NCBI RefSeq assembly: GCF_002858715.1
Contig: NZ_PJZH01000013.1
Location: 1 to 64,000 of the forward strand
Direction: 5' to 3'
Length of the DNA: 64,000 bases
From: Chimaeribacter coloradensis
Lineage (GTDB): Bacteria; Pseudomonadota; Gammaproteobacteria; Enterobacterales; Enterobacteriaceae
In this document: positions 28,855-36,770 of the stretch, in pieces
How positions within the stretch are numbered: position 1 is the stretch's first letter
Layout: the number at the start of each line of letters is the position of its first letter
Notes under the pieces: model-generated
What the model saw: only the letters and a program-made list of their open reading frames with translations
Database searches by the model: none
What the model was told of the DNA's origin: nothing
Program-made: the position numbers and the translations under genes

Positions 28855-31017
28855 TCAGTGCGTCAGCACGTAGCCCATAATGCGCTTCCAGCCTTCCGGC
28901 TTCTTCTCCACATAGACGCCCTGCAACTCCGGCGAGAAGCCCGGCAGCCGGTTGATGCCCTCTTCCAGCGCCATAAAGTAACGCTGCACCGCCCCGCCCC
29001 ACACTTCACCCGGCACCACGCAGAGCACGCCCGGCGGGTACGGCAATGCACCCTCTACCGCCACCCGCCCTTCCGCCTCGCCGATCGGAATCAGCTCTGC
29101 GTTATCGCGGATGAATTCGTTGTGCGCGTCCTGGGTGTTCATCATTACCTGCGGGAAATGCGCCTGGCGGAACATCTCTTTCTGCAACTGTTTCACATCA
29201 AAACTGACGTAGAGATCGTGCATCTCCTGGCAGAGTTGGCGCAGGGTGTAACCCCGGTAACGCGCTTCGTTTTTGCGGTAGACCGTCGGCAGTACCTCTT
29301 CCAGCGGCGCATCCTCCTGCACATAACGCTCGAAACGGGCAATCTCCTCCACCAGCTGCACCATCTTGGCCTCGCTCTCCGCCGGGGTGAGCAGGAACAG
29401 GATCGAGTTGAGATCGCACTTCTCCGGCACGATCCCGTTCTCACGCAGGTAGTTGGCCAGGATCGTCGCCGGGATGCCGAAACCGGTGTAGTTGCCGGTC
29501 GCCGCGTCGATGCCCGGCGTGGTCAGCAGCAGTTTGCACGGGTCGACAAAATACTGGTGCTCGGCATACCCCTCAAAGCCGTGCCAGCGCTCGCCCGGCA
29601 CAAAGTCGAAGAAGCGCACATCATTCGCCATCTGCTCTGTGTCGTGATCCTGCCAGGGTTTACCGTCCACCACCGGCGGCACAAAGGGTTGGATCATCGA
29701 ACAGCGGTTGAGCAGCATTTTACGCGCCTCAATGCCGGTTTTGACACAGGCCAGCCACATAGGCCGGCCGCTGCCGTTGGCGTGCATCCGGGCGTTGACA
29801 TCCAGCGCGGCAAACAGCGGGTAGAACGGGCTGGTCGAGGCGTGCAGCATAAAGGCGTTGTTAAGCTTTTTATGGCTGACGTGGCGCTTCTGCCCTTTGA
29901 TGTGGTTATCTTTTTTATGGATCTGCGACGTCTGCGAGAACCCGGCCTGCTGCTTATGCACCGACTGGGTGACGATGATGCCCGGGTCGTTCTCGCCCAG
30001 TTCCAGCAGCAGCGGCGAGCACTGCTGCATCATCGGGATGAACTGCTCATAGCCGACCCATGCCGAGTCAAACAGGATGTAGTCACACAGGTGGCCGATC
30101 TTCTCCACCACCTGGCGGGCGTTATAAATGGTGCCGTCATAGGTGCCGAGCTGGATAATCGCCAGCCGGAACGGGCGCGCCTCACCGGCACGCTGCGGGG
30201 CAACCCGCGCGATCTCCCGGCGCAGGTAGGCTTCGTCAAAGCAGTGCGCATCAATACCGCCGATAAAGCCGAACGGGTTGCGCGCCGTCTCCAGGTAGAC
30301 CGGCGTCGCCCCGGCCTGGATCAGCGCGCCGTGGTGGTTGGATTTATGGTTGTTGCGGTCAAACAGCACCAGGTCGCCGCGCGTCAGCAGGGCATTGCAG
30401 ACCACTTTGTTGGCCGCCGAGGTGCCGTTCAGCACAAAATAGGTTTTATCGGCGCTGAAGACTTTCGCCGCGTGCTTCTGCGCATCTTTGGCGCTGCCCT
30501 CGTGGATCAGCAGGTCGCCGAGCTTCACGTCCGCGTTACACATATCGGCACGGAAGACGTTCTCACCGAAGAACTCATAGAACTGGCGGCCGGCCGGGTG
30601 GCGGCGGAAGAACTCACCGCCCTGGTGGCCGGGGCAGGCGAAGGTCGAGTTCTGCATCTCAACATACTTTTTCAGCGTGTCGAAAAACGGCGGGAACAGC
30701 GCGGCTTCATAGGCGGCCGCGGCGGCTTCCAGTTGCGCGCCGTAGAACGCCTGGTTGGCATCCGACAGGGAGAAAACGCCCTTGAGGTGCGGCAGGTAGT
30801 CGGGCGACACCGCCTCGTCCCCGCTGACGGCCACAAACGCCGGGATGGCAAAGCCGGTCTGCTGAACCGCCTCCAGCCGCCCGGCGCGCAGGTCGTCGGC
30901 GGAGACCACGATGGCGGCCACCTCGGTGTAGTCGGCGCTCTCCAGCGCGATGACGTCACGCGGGGTATCCAGACGTGCGGCCACGCCGGCGCTTGCTGCT
31001 ATTTTCAATGATTTCAT
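28855..31017 (-). CDS. speC: Ornithine decarboxylase SpeC
   Basis: A 720-residue fold-type I PLP decarboxylase (E. coli SpeC 711), making putrescine from ornithine. The PLP lysine is in TQSVHKQQAGFSQTSQIHKKDNH. Other markers are NSTFACPGHQGGEFFRRHPAGR and the C-terminal YPPGVLCVVPGEVWGGAVQRYF. ATG 31017 (MKSLKIAASAG) follows GAGAG by about seven bases; an in-frame TTG two codons upstream is less likely. With speA/speB elsewhere in the window, both routes to putrescine are covered. The divergent N-terminal wing domain is typical of the constitutive form. Confidence 0.93.
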   Translation of the reverse strand: MKSLKIAASAGVAARLDTPRDVIALESADYTEVAAIVVSADDLRAGRLEAVQQTGFAIPAFVAVSGDEAVSPDYLPHLKGVFSLSDANQAFYGAQLEAAAAAYEAALFPPFFDTLKKYVEMQNSTFACPGHQGGEFFRRHPAGRQFYEFFGENVFRADMCNADVKLGDLLIHEGSAKDAQKHAAKVFSADKTYFVLNGTSAANKVVCNALLTRGDLVLFDRNNHKSNHHGALIQAGATPVYLETARNPFGFIGGIDAHCFDEAYLRREIARVAPQRAGEARPFRLAIIQLGTYDGTIYNARQVVEKIGHLCDYILFDSAWVGYEQFIPMMQQCSPLLLELGENDPGIIVTQSVHKQQAGFSQTSQIHKKDNHIKGQKRHVSHKKLNNAFMLHASTSPFYPLFAALDVNARMHANGSGRPMWLACVKTGIEARKMLLNRCSMIQPFVPPVVDGKPWQDHDTEQMANDVRFFDFVPGERWHGFEGYAEHQYFVDPCKLLLTTPGIDAATGNYTGFGIPATILANYLRENGIVPEKCDLNSILFLLTPAESEAKMVQLVEEIARFERYVQEDAPLEEVLPTVYRKNEARYRGYTLRQLCQEMHDLYVSFDVKQLQKEMFRQAHFPQVMMNTQDAHNEFIRDNAELIPIGEAEGRVAVEGALPYPPGVLCVVPGEVWGGAVQRYFMALEEGINRLPGFSPELQGVYVEKKPEGWKRIMGYVLTH

Positions 31018-31560
31018 CTGCAACTCTCAAACGGTTAAGGATGAGGGGGTGCCACATCGGCACGGCAATGGGACAGGGCAAATACGCCCTCTCCCGGCAA
31101 TGTGATAGACCCGGCGGCCAGGGTTAACACCGGCCCGGGCACAGGGCCGGGCGCAGGCATAAACTGGGAACAGCACCGTCGATAGACATCAGTAAAACCA
31201 GAGGAAGGCTCTGTTTTTAATCATGCCCAACAGCGTGCACAGGGTAGCTTCACCGCATGGTGGGGGCAGACAAGGGGGTAACACGGCAAAGGATCGGGCA
31301 GGAGGAACGCGCCGGGCGCAGCCGGGCAGGCATCAAAGGGGCGGCGACGGGGGCCGCGCGGCAGCACCGGGCGGTGCGATGTGATAAGCCTGTCATGCCG
31401 CAACCCTCATAAGCTGTCGCGTAAAACGGAAGTCAAAATTTGCGCAATCATGGCATTTTTCCCCAGGGGGTTCAAGCCACAATTCCCGCCCCGGCCCGCC
31501 CTGCCCGCAGCGGGTTTGCTGTAAAAATCGGCGCTTGAACCACAAACCGGGAAAAAGCCG
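31018..31560. other. speC-tRNA-Phe intergenic region
   Basis: About 540 bp without a supportable gene. It is GC-rich with several inverted repeats, for example CGGCCCGGGCACAGGGCCGGGC near 31131-31152. On the minus strand these would lie in a speC leader. No regulator site is recognised with confidence. Confidence 0.5.
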
Positions 31561-31589
31561 TTGACGCCTCCCGGCCAATACGGTTTAAT
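31561..31589 (+). promoter_or_regulatory. tRNA-Phe promoter
   Basis: TTGACG (31561-31566) and TTTAAT (31584-31589) are 17 bp apart, followed by a GC-rich discriminator GCGCCCCG typical of stringently controlled stable-RNA promoters. Confidence 0.8.
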
Positions 31590-31599
31590 GCGCCCCGTT

Positions 31600-31675
31600 G
31601 CCCGGATAGCTCAGTCGGTAGAGCAGGGGATTGAAAATCCCCGTGTCCTTGGTTCGATTCCGAGTCCGGGCACCA
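31600..31675 (+). tRNA. pheV: tRNA-Phe (anticodon GAA)
   Basis: A 76-nt gene with encoded CCA. The acceptor stem GCCCGGA pairs with TCCGGGC, the anticodon GAA is at 31633-31635 in loop TTGAAAA, and the T-loop reads TTCGATT. As I recall it, it is the same as E. coli tRNA-Phe. The gene lies after speC, the syntenic place of E. coli pheV, a known integration hotspot. Confidence 0.98.
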
Positions 31676-31746
31676 CTATTTAAAGAACCCGCCCAAAAGG
31701 CGGGTTTTTGCTTTTCTGCGTCCGGACTCTCTATCGAACGACGTTC
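31659..31746 (+). repeat. Direct repeat copy A: tRNA-Phe 3' end, terminator and flank
   Basis: Begins inside the tRNA (TCCGAGTCCGGGCACCA) and continues through the terminator to about 31746. The first 61 bases are identical to 31823-31883; a few mismatches follow. A 17-base tRNA 3' end copied downstream is the usual trace of site-specific integration at a tRNA. Confidence 0.9.
31686..31709 (+). terminator. tRNA-Phe terminator
   Basis: AACCCGCC-caaaa-GGCGGGTTTTT directly after the tRNA. The same hairpin recurs at 31850-31873 and, with another loop, at 32779-32801. Confidence 0.9.
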
Positions 31747-31822
31747 GATTATTCGGGCTTCGCCCTCACCCCTCCGGGGCCAGCGCGACAAGCGCGCTGT
31801 GCAACACGCCTGCGGCGTGTTG

Positions 31823-31910
31823 TCCGAGTCCGGGCACCACTATTTAAAGAACCCGCCCAAAAGGCGGGTTTTTGCTTTTCTGCATCCGGACTCTTCATCG
31901 AACGGCGTTT
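31823..31910 (+). repeat. Direct repeat copy B: duplicated tRNA-Phe 3' end
   Basis: Lies 164 bp after copy A. It holds the last 17 bases of tRNA-Phe including CCA, plus the terminator, but no 5' part of a tRNA. Immediately before it is a perfect hairpin CAACACGCC-tgc-GGCGTGTTG (31802-31822), and before that CAGCGCG-acaag-CGCGCTG (31781-31799). Confidence 0.9.
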
Positions 31911-31923
31911 GGTTACCTTGCCC

Positions 31924-32595
31924 TTATGCAGGTATGGGTAACTCTTTTATCAGGGAGAGTACTTGCTGATGCTGCGCCATCCACTCGGCAGTAATAGGGC
32001 ACCTCAGACGAATCAGTTGATTAATCACCTGATAATCAACATAAAGATCCCTGGAAAAAATGGGTTCATGATGCGCAATACGGTTTCGTAATTTACGCAC
32101 TCTTTCAAGTTCATCATAGATAAATTGCCTCTGCTGATTAATACCCAGGGATGAATCACCATAAGGGAAAATAACAGGCAAGTACCTGTTCCAGAGACGT
32201 TCGTCATTACGCCGGGTAAACAGTTTCTGCCAGAATGCGAATTTTAACTCCGGAATGACCTTGCCGGTGGTTTGTTGGTTTCTGCGCGCATTAAATAAAT
32301 CTTTGCGCTGGCTATATCCTATTGCGGGATCAGGCAGGCTTCGCTCAAAGCCGGGTGACCATGGCCACCGTTCCCCATATTGCGCTTCAAGCGCATCGGC
32401 CACCGCATTCCTGACCACAACTTCGCAAAGGTGCAACGGTGCCAGAAAAGCGGCCGAAACCAACGCATTCCAGGCATAGAGTTCTAAAGCCAGACGGCGG
32501 TCAGGGTTTCCCTCAAATACTTTTTCATAAGTACTCATCCGGGAATGCGTTAAAGCCCGTTTTATCGCCTGTACAGCCTCTTCCGTTGACGCCAT
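31924..32595 (-). CDS. Abi-like protein with HEPN-type R-N-x3-H motif
   Basis: A 223-residue protein of the Abi-like type. Near the C-terminus ERVRKLRNRIAHHEPIFSRDL carries the R-N-x3-H signature seen in Abi/HEPN RNase-related families, often linked to abortive phage infection. The N-terminal half has a conserved-looking segment LYAWNALVSAAFLAPLHLCEVVVRNAVADAL. No signal peptide or membrane segment is seen. It stands alone downstream of the duplicated tRNA end with no integrase nearby. A defence role is inferred from the motif and the context only. Confidence 0.7.
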   Translation of the reverse strand: MASTEEAVQAIKRALTHSRMSTYEKVFEGNPDRRLALELYAWNALVSAAFLAPLHLCEVVVRNAVADALEAQYGERWPWSPGFERSLPDPAIGYSQRKDLFNARRNQQTTGKVIPELKFAFWQKLFTRRNDERLWNRYLPVIFPYGDSSLGINQQRQFIYDELERVRKLRNRIAHHEPIFSRDLYVDYQVINQLIRLRCPITAEWMAQHQQVLSLIKELPIPA

Positions 32596-32677
32596 AACGA
32601 GTTATGTCCTAAGATTGTGTCACTAGCCACGGGACTTGTTGGCGGACGCCTCCCCCTGTGGACAGATGAAGGTTTAG

Positions 32678-32707
32678 AAAGCCCACTTTTTGAGTGGGCT
32701 TTTTATT
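32678..32707 (+). terminator. Terminator hairpin in the tRNA-Phe scar region
   Basis: AAAGCCCACT-tttt-GAGTGGGCTTTTTATTTT. No gene on the plus strand directly precedes it, so it may be a leftover of a lost gene. Confidence 0.7.
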
Positions 32708-32776
32708 TTACCTGCCTTTTATTGCCTTACACAACAAGGTATTGCTGCATCACTTTATGCTGAGCATCTTCTTCAG

Positions 32777-32811
32777 AAAACCCGCCTTATGGCGGGTTTT
32801 TGCTTTTCTGC
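32777..32811 (+). repeat. Third copy of the tRNA-Phe terminator tail
   Basis: AAAACCCGCC-ttat-GGCGGGTTTTTG followed by CTTTTCTGC. The right arm and tail are identical over 21 bases to the copies at 31699 and 31863. With copy B it brackets the Abi-like gene. Confidence 0.75.
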
Positions 32812-32815
32812 CCCC

Positions 32816-33092
32816 TCACCCAAATACCCTTCGGCCGATGTGGTACGCGGCGTCGAGGTACGCATCCGGCGTTCCCAGCTCTTCCATCAGCAGCAGTTCA
32901 GCGGTGATCACCGGCGCGCCGCAGTAGTCGAAAATTCCGTGGGAAATCTGGGCGTGCAGGGCGTCGGCGTAGCCATGTTTTTCGTAGGTGCGCTGGCCGG
33001 AGGCGCCCAGCATCACCAGGTGTACCGGCAGGTGGCCGAGCTTTTTGACGATCTTCTCTTCAGGCGTGACATCATAGGCCCAGCCGTGCCCC
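32816..33092 (-). pseudogene. C-terminal remnant of a flavodoxin-fold NAD(P)H oxidoreductase
   Basis: The minus strand reads RGHGWAYDVTPEEKIVKKLG, then HLPVHLVMLGASGQRTYEKHGY and FDYCGAPVITAELLLMEELG before a stop at 32816. This resembles the C-terminal third of flavodoxin-like NAD(P)H quinone oxidoreductases. The N-terminal FMN-binding part is missing: the reading stops making sense near 33092, next to a terminator-like GC-rich stretch. I cannot name the exact family member. Confidence 0.65.
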
Positions 33093-33218
33093 CTGAAGGC
33101 CTCTGCCCGGTGGGGGCTTTGGCTTTTTCTGCCTTATCCCTGCCGCCCCCTTCCCTCCTGCCACCTTTCCGCGCCATTATCGTTATCCCTATTGCTCAGC
33201 AGAAGGCAGACCAACAAC

Positions 33219-34085
33219 ATGTCAGACACTCACTACCAACCCCCGAAAGTCTGGACCTGGCAACAACAGGAAGGCGGCACGTTCTCGAACATCAACCGTC
33301 CGGTGGCCGGGCCAACCCACGACAAAACGCTGCCGGTGGGTAAACACCCGTTGCAGCTCTACTCGCTGGGCACCCCGAACGGCCAGAAAGTGACGATCCT
33401 GCTGGAAGAGCTGCTGGCGCTGGGCGTCAGCGGCGCGGAGTATGACGCGCACCTGATCCGCATCAACGAAGGCGACCAGTTCTCCAGCGGCTTTGTGGCG
33501 GTGAACCCGAACTCCAAAATCCCGGCCCTCTCTGACCACTCCGGCACCACGCCGGTACGGGTGTTTGAGTCGGGCGCGATCCTGCTCTATCTGGCGGAAA
33601 AGTTCGGGCATTTCATCCCGGAAGATCACGCAGCCCGCGCCGAAACCCTGAACTGGCTGTTCTGGCTGCAAGGCTCCGCGCCCTATCTGGGCGGCGGTCT
33701 CGGCCACTTCTATAACTATGCGCCGGTGAAAATTGAGTATGCGATCAACCGCTTCACCATGGAGGCCAAACGCCAGCTCGATGTGCTGAACCGGCAACTG
33801 GCGGAGCATCGCTTTATCGCCGGGGAGGAGTACTCCATTGCCGACATCGCTGTCTGGCCGTGGTACGGCTGCCTGGTGAAAGGGTCGCTGTATAATGCCG
33901 CCGAGTTCCTGGATGTGAGCGCTTACCCGCATGTGCTGCGCTGGGCGGATGAGGTGGCAGAGCGCCCGGCCGTGAAGCGCGGCCGCATCGTCAACCGTAC
34001 CTGGGGCGAGCCGTCTGAGCAGCTGCATGAGCGCCACGACGCGTCCGATTTTGAACTGCGTACCGAAGACAAGCGTAACCCGTAA
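33219..34085 (+). CDS. yghU: Glutathione S-transferase-like disulfide reductase YghU
   Basis: 288 residues from ATG 33219, as in E. coli YghU. The thioredoxin-like domain holds LYSLGTPNGQKVTILLEELLAL, and the all-alpha domain NRFTMEAKRQLDVLNRQL; the C-terminus LHERHDASDFELRTEDKR is characteristic. E. coli YghU binds two glutathiones and has disulfide-bond reductase activity. An in-frame ATG at 33192 is not conserved. Confidence 0.95.
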   Translation: MSDTHYQPPKVWTWQQQEGGTFSNINRPVAGPTHDKTLPVGKHPLQLYSLGTPNGQKVTILLEELLALGVSGAEYDAHLIRINEGDQFSSGFVAVNPNSKIPALSDHSGTTPVRVFESGAILLYLAEKFGHFIPEDHAARAETLNWLFWLQGSAPYLGGGLGHFYNYAPVKIEYAINRFTMEAKRQLDVLNRQLAEHRFIAGEEYSIADIAVWPWYGCLVKGSLYNAAEFLDVSAYPHVLRWADEVAERPAVKRGRIVNRTWGEPSEQLHERHDASDFELRTEDKRNP

Positions 34086-34100
34086 TCTGCGCCTGCATTA

Positions 34101-34132
34101 AGGGGGCCGGTGCTGCACCGGCCCCCTTTTTT
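34101..34132. terminator. Terminator between yghU and the dienelactone hydrolase gene
   Basis: AGGGGGCCGGTGCTGCACCGGCCCCCT followed by TTTTT. It overlaps the stop codon of the converging gene. Confidence 0.88.
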
Positions 34133-35018
34133 ACGCCAGGTACTTTTTGAACCAGTCGATCGTCCTGCTCCAGGCCAGCTCCGCGGCGGCTTTGTCATAA
34201 CGCGGCGTGGAATCGTTATGGAAACCGTGGTTCACCCCGGGGTACACGTAGCCCTGATAGGTTTTATGGTTGGCTTTCAGCGCCGCCTCATAAGCGGGCC
34301 AGCCCTCGTTGATGCGCGAATCCAGCTCGCCGAAGTGCAGCAGCAACGGGGCTTTGATGCGCGGCACATCCTCGGTTTTCGGCTGGCGGCCATAGAACGG
34401 CACCGCCGCCCCCAGCTCCGGGTAGGCCACCGCCGCCGCATTCGCCACCCCGCCGCCGTAACAGAACCCGGTAATGCCCACTTTGCCGGTGGTCGCCTCG
34501 TGGTGCATCAGGAACTCTATCGCCGCGAAAAAGTCATTCATCAATTTGGTGGGGTCGACCTGCTGTTGCAGTTCGCGGCCTTTCTCATCATTGCCGGGGT
34601 AACCGCCGACGGCGCTTAAGCCGTCCGGTGCCAGCGCGATAAACCCGGCCTTCGCCACGCGCCGCGCCACATCTTCGATATAGGGGTTCAGCCCCCGGTT
34701 CTCATGCACCACCACCACCGCCGGCACTTTGCCGCTGACGTTGGCCGGTTTGACGAAATAGCCCCTGACGCTGCCGTGCCCGTTGGGTGACGGGTAGTGG
34801 ATGTACTCGGGCAGAATCGCCGGGTCGGTAAACTCCACCTGCTGTGCAAAGGCGTAGTTAGGCGTCAGCAGCGTCCCCAGCGCCACGGCGGACAGGCCTC
34901 CCACCACAAATTTCGACGCCAGATCGAGAAACTCGCGTTTGCTGATCTTGCCGTGCACATAGAAATCAAAGTATTCGAGCAGTTCAGGCGGGAAATCTTT
35001 TGCAGTCAGTCTGGTCAT
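34131..35018 (-). CDS. yghX: Dienelactone hydrolase family protein (YghX-like)
   Basis: A 295-residue alpha/beta hydrolase. The nucleophile elbow is GFCYGGG, HENRGLNPYIEDVARR is the oxyanion region, and the distal histidine lies in PGVNHGFHNDSTPRYD. The nucleophile is cysteine, as in dienelactone hydrolases. An internal hydrophobic, twin-arginine-free segment (FVVGGLSAVALGTLL) near residue 37 suggests a signal or anchor. E. coli K-12 yghX is a pseudogene, but this copy is intact. Substrate unknown. Confidence 0.85.
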   Translation of the reverse strand: MTRLTAKDFPPELLEYFDFYVHGKISKREFLDLASKFVVGGLSAVALGTLLTPNYAFAQQVEFTDPAILPEYIHYPSPNGHGSVRGYFVKPANVSGKVPAVVVVHENRGLNPYIEDVARRVAKAGFIALAPDGLSAVGGYPGNDEKGRELQQQVDPTKLMNDFFAAIEFLMHHEATTGKVGITGFCYGGGVANAAAVAYPELGAAVPFYGRQPKTEDVPRIKAPLLLHFGELDSRINEGWPAYEAALKANHKTYQGYVYPGVNHGFHNDSTPRYDKAAAELAWSRTIDWFKKYLA

Positions 35019-35280
35019 GGCAGGCCCTTTTAATGGTCAGTGATGAGAAGAGATGGCGCGTTTTTCCTCTGTTGTACCTGTGTTCTTTCCCCTGTTCCTC
35101 CCCATGTTGTAAATCTGCTACGCCGGTCATGCCGATCTGCGGTTTTTTGCCACCTGTGGCAGGCAAATGGCAGCCAGATGAAGGTGATTTCCCGTTGGGT
35201 GCGTCATGTTGGCAACCAAATAACAGAAACCTCTCTGTTTATTAACACGACGATAAAATATTGGTTACGGAGATCCTGCC

Positions 35281-36720
35281 ATGTCCCCAGTTCAGCAACA
35301 GATGTACATCAACGGCCAGTTTGTGGAGAACCGCAGCGATAAGTGGATTGAGGTGATCAACCCGGCCACCGAAGAGGTGCTCTCGCGGGTGCCGGAAGGC
35401 AGCGCCGAGGATGCGCGCCGCGCCATCGATGCGGCCGAGGCGGCCCAGCCGGGCTGGGAAGCGCTGCCTGCGGTGGAGCGCGGCAACTGGCTGATCAAGA
35501 TCGCCGCCGGCATCCGCCGCCGCGAGCCGGAACTCACCGCCACCATCGTGGCCGAGGGCGGCAAAACCCAGGCGCTGGCACAGACCGAAGTGCTGTTCAC
35601 CGCCGACTACCTGGAGTACATGGCCGGGTGGGCGCGCCGTTATGAAGGGGAGATCGTGCAGAGCGACCGCCCGAATGAAAATATCCTGGTGTTCAAGAAA
35701 GCGATTGGTGTCACCACCGGCATCCTGCCGTGGAACTTCCCGTTCTTCCTGATCGCCCGCAAAGCGGCCCCGGCGCTGGTCACCGGTAACACCATCGTGA
35801 TCAAACCCAGCGAACTGACGCCGAATAATGCGGTGATCTTCGCCGAAATCGTCGATGAAGTGGGCTTACCGGCCGGGGTGTTTAACGTGGTCACTGGCTA
35901 CGGCCCGGTGGTCGGGCAGGAGCTGGCCGCCAACCCGAAAGTGGGCATGGTCAGCCTCACCGGCAGCGTCAACGCCGGCATCGCCACCATGCAGGCGGCG
36001 GCCAACAACGTCACCAAAGTCTCGCTGGAGCTGGGCGGCAAAGCCCCGGCCATCGTGATGAACGACGCAGACCTCGATCTGGCGGTGAAAGCGATTGTCA
36101 GCTCCCGCGTGATCAACACCGGGCAGGTCTGTAACTGCGCCGAGCGCCTCTATGTGCAGGAAGGGGTATATGACGAGTTCGTCACGCGCCTGACCGAGGC
36201 GTTCCGCCAGGTGAAAGTGGGCGACCCGGCCGAGCAGGCAACGCTGGACATGGGGCCGCTGATCACCCGGGCGGCGCTGGAGCGTGTGGAGCAAAAAGTG
36301 GCGAACGCCGTGGAACAGGGCGCAAAAGTGGAGATTGGCGGCAAACGCATCGGCGACCGCGGCTTCTTCTATGAGCCGACGCTGCTGACCAACGTGCGCG
36401 CGGATATGGCGGTGATGAAAGAGGAAACTTTCGGGCCGGTGCTGCCGGTGATGGCCTTCTCCACGCTGGACGAGGCGATCGCGCTGGCGAATGACAGCGA
36501 ATATGGCCTGACGTCGTCGATCTTCACCCGTGACCTGAACGTCACCATGAAGGCGCTAAAAGGGCTGAAGTTCGGCGAAACCTACGTCAACCGTGAGAAC
36601 TTTGAAGCGATGCAGGGGTTCCATGCGGGCTGGCGTAAATCCGGGGTGGGCGGCGCGGATGGCCGTCACGGGCTGGAAGAGTACCTGCAAACCCACGTCG
36701 CTTATCTGCAATATGAATAA
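35281..36720 (+). CDS. aldA: Lactaldehyde/glycolaldehyde dehydrogenase AldA
   Basis: 479 residues, equal to E. coli AldA. NAD-dependent aldehyde dehydrogenase with the glutamate in LELGGKAPAIV and the catalytic cysteine in NTGQVCNCAERLYV. The C-terminus ENFEAMQGFHAGWRKSGVGGADG is typical of AldA. It oxidises L-lactaldehyde and glycolaldehyde. The 260-bp upstream gap has an AT-rich end with a -10-like GATAAAAT; no operator is clear. Confidence 0.93.
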   Translation: MSPVQQQMYINGQFVENRSDKWIEVINPATEEVLSRVPEGSAEDARRAIDAAEAAQPGWEALPAVERGNWLIKIAAGIRRREPELTATIVAEGGKTQALAQTEVLFTADYLEYMAGWARRYEGEIVQSDRPNENILVFKKAIGVTTGILPWNFPFFLIARKAAPALVTGNTIVIKPSELTPNNAVIFAEIVDEVGLPAGVFNVVTGYGPVVGQELAANPKVGMVSLTGSVNAGIATMQAAANNVTKVSLELGGKAPAIVMNDADLDLAVKAIVSSRVINTGQVCNCAERLYVQEGVYDEFVTRLTEAFRQVKVGDPAEQATLDMGPLITRAALERVEQKVANAVEQGAKVEIGGKRIGDRGFFYEPTLLTNVRADMAVMKEETFGPVLPVMAFSTLDEAIALANDSEYGLTSSIFTRDLNVTMKALKGLKFGETYVNRENFEAMQGFHAGWRKSGVGGADGRHGLEEYLQTHVAYLQYE

Positions 36721-36736
36721 CCGGGGATAAGTGACT

Positions 36737-36761
36737 GCACGGGCGGCCCTGCCGCCCGTGC
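36737..36761. terminator. GC-rich hairpin between aldA and gdhA
   Basis: GCACGGGCGG-ccctg-CCGCCCGTGC is a strong stem without a clear T-run. It may protect or end the converging transcripts. Confidence 0.5.
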
Positions 36762-36770
36762 TGCGGCGGC

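Noticed and set aside
28792..31011. Very long open frame on the plus strand across the speC gene (739 codons)
   Set aside because: It is the antisense shadow of speC in GC-rich DNA. The speC frame has clear family homology and the plus-strand frame reads as a His/Arg/Val-rich sequence without recognisable domains.
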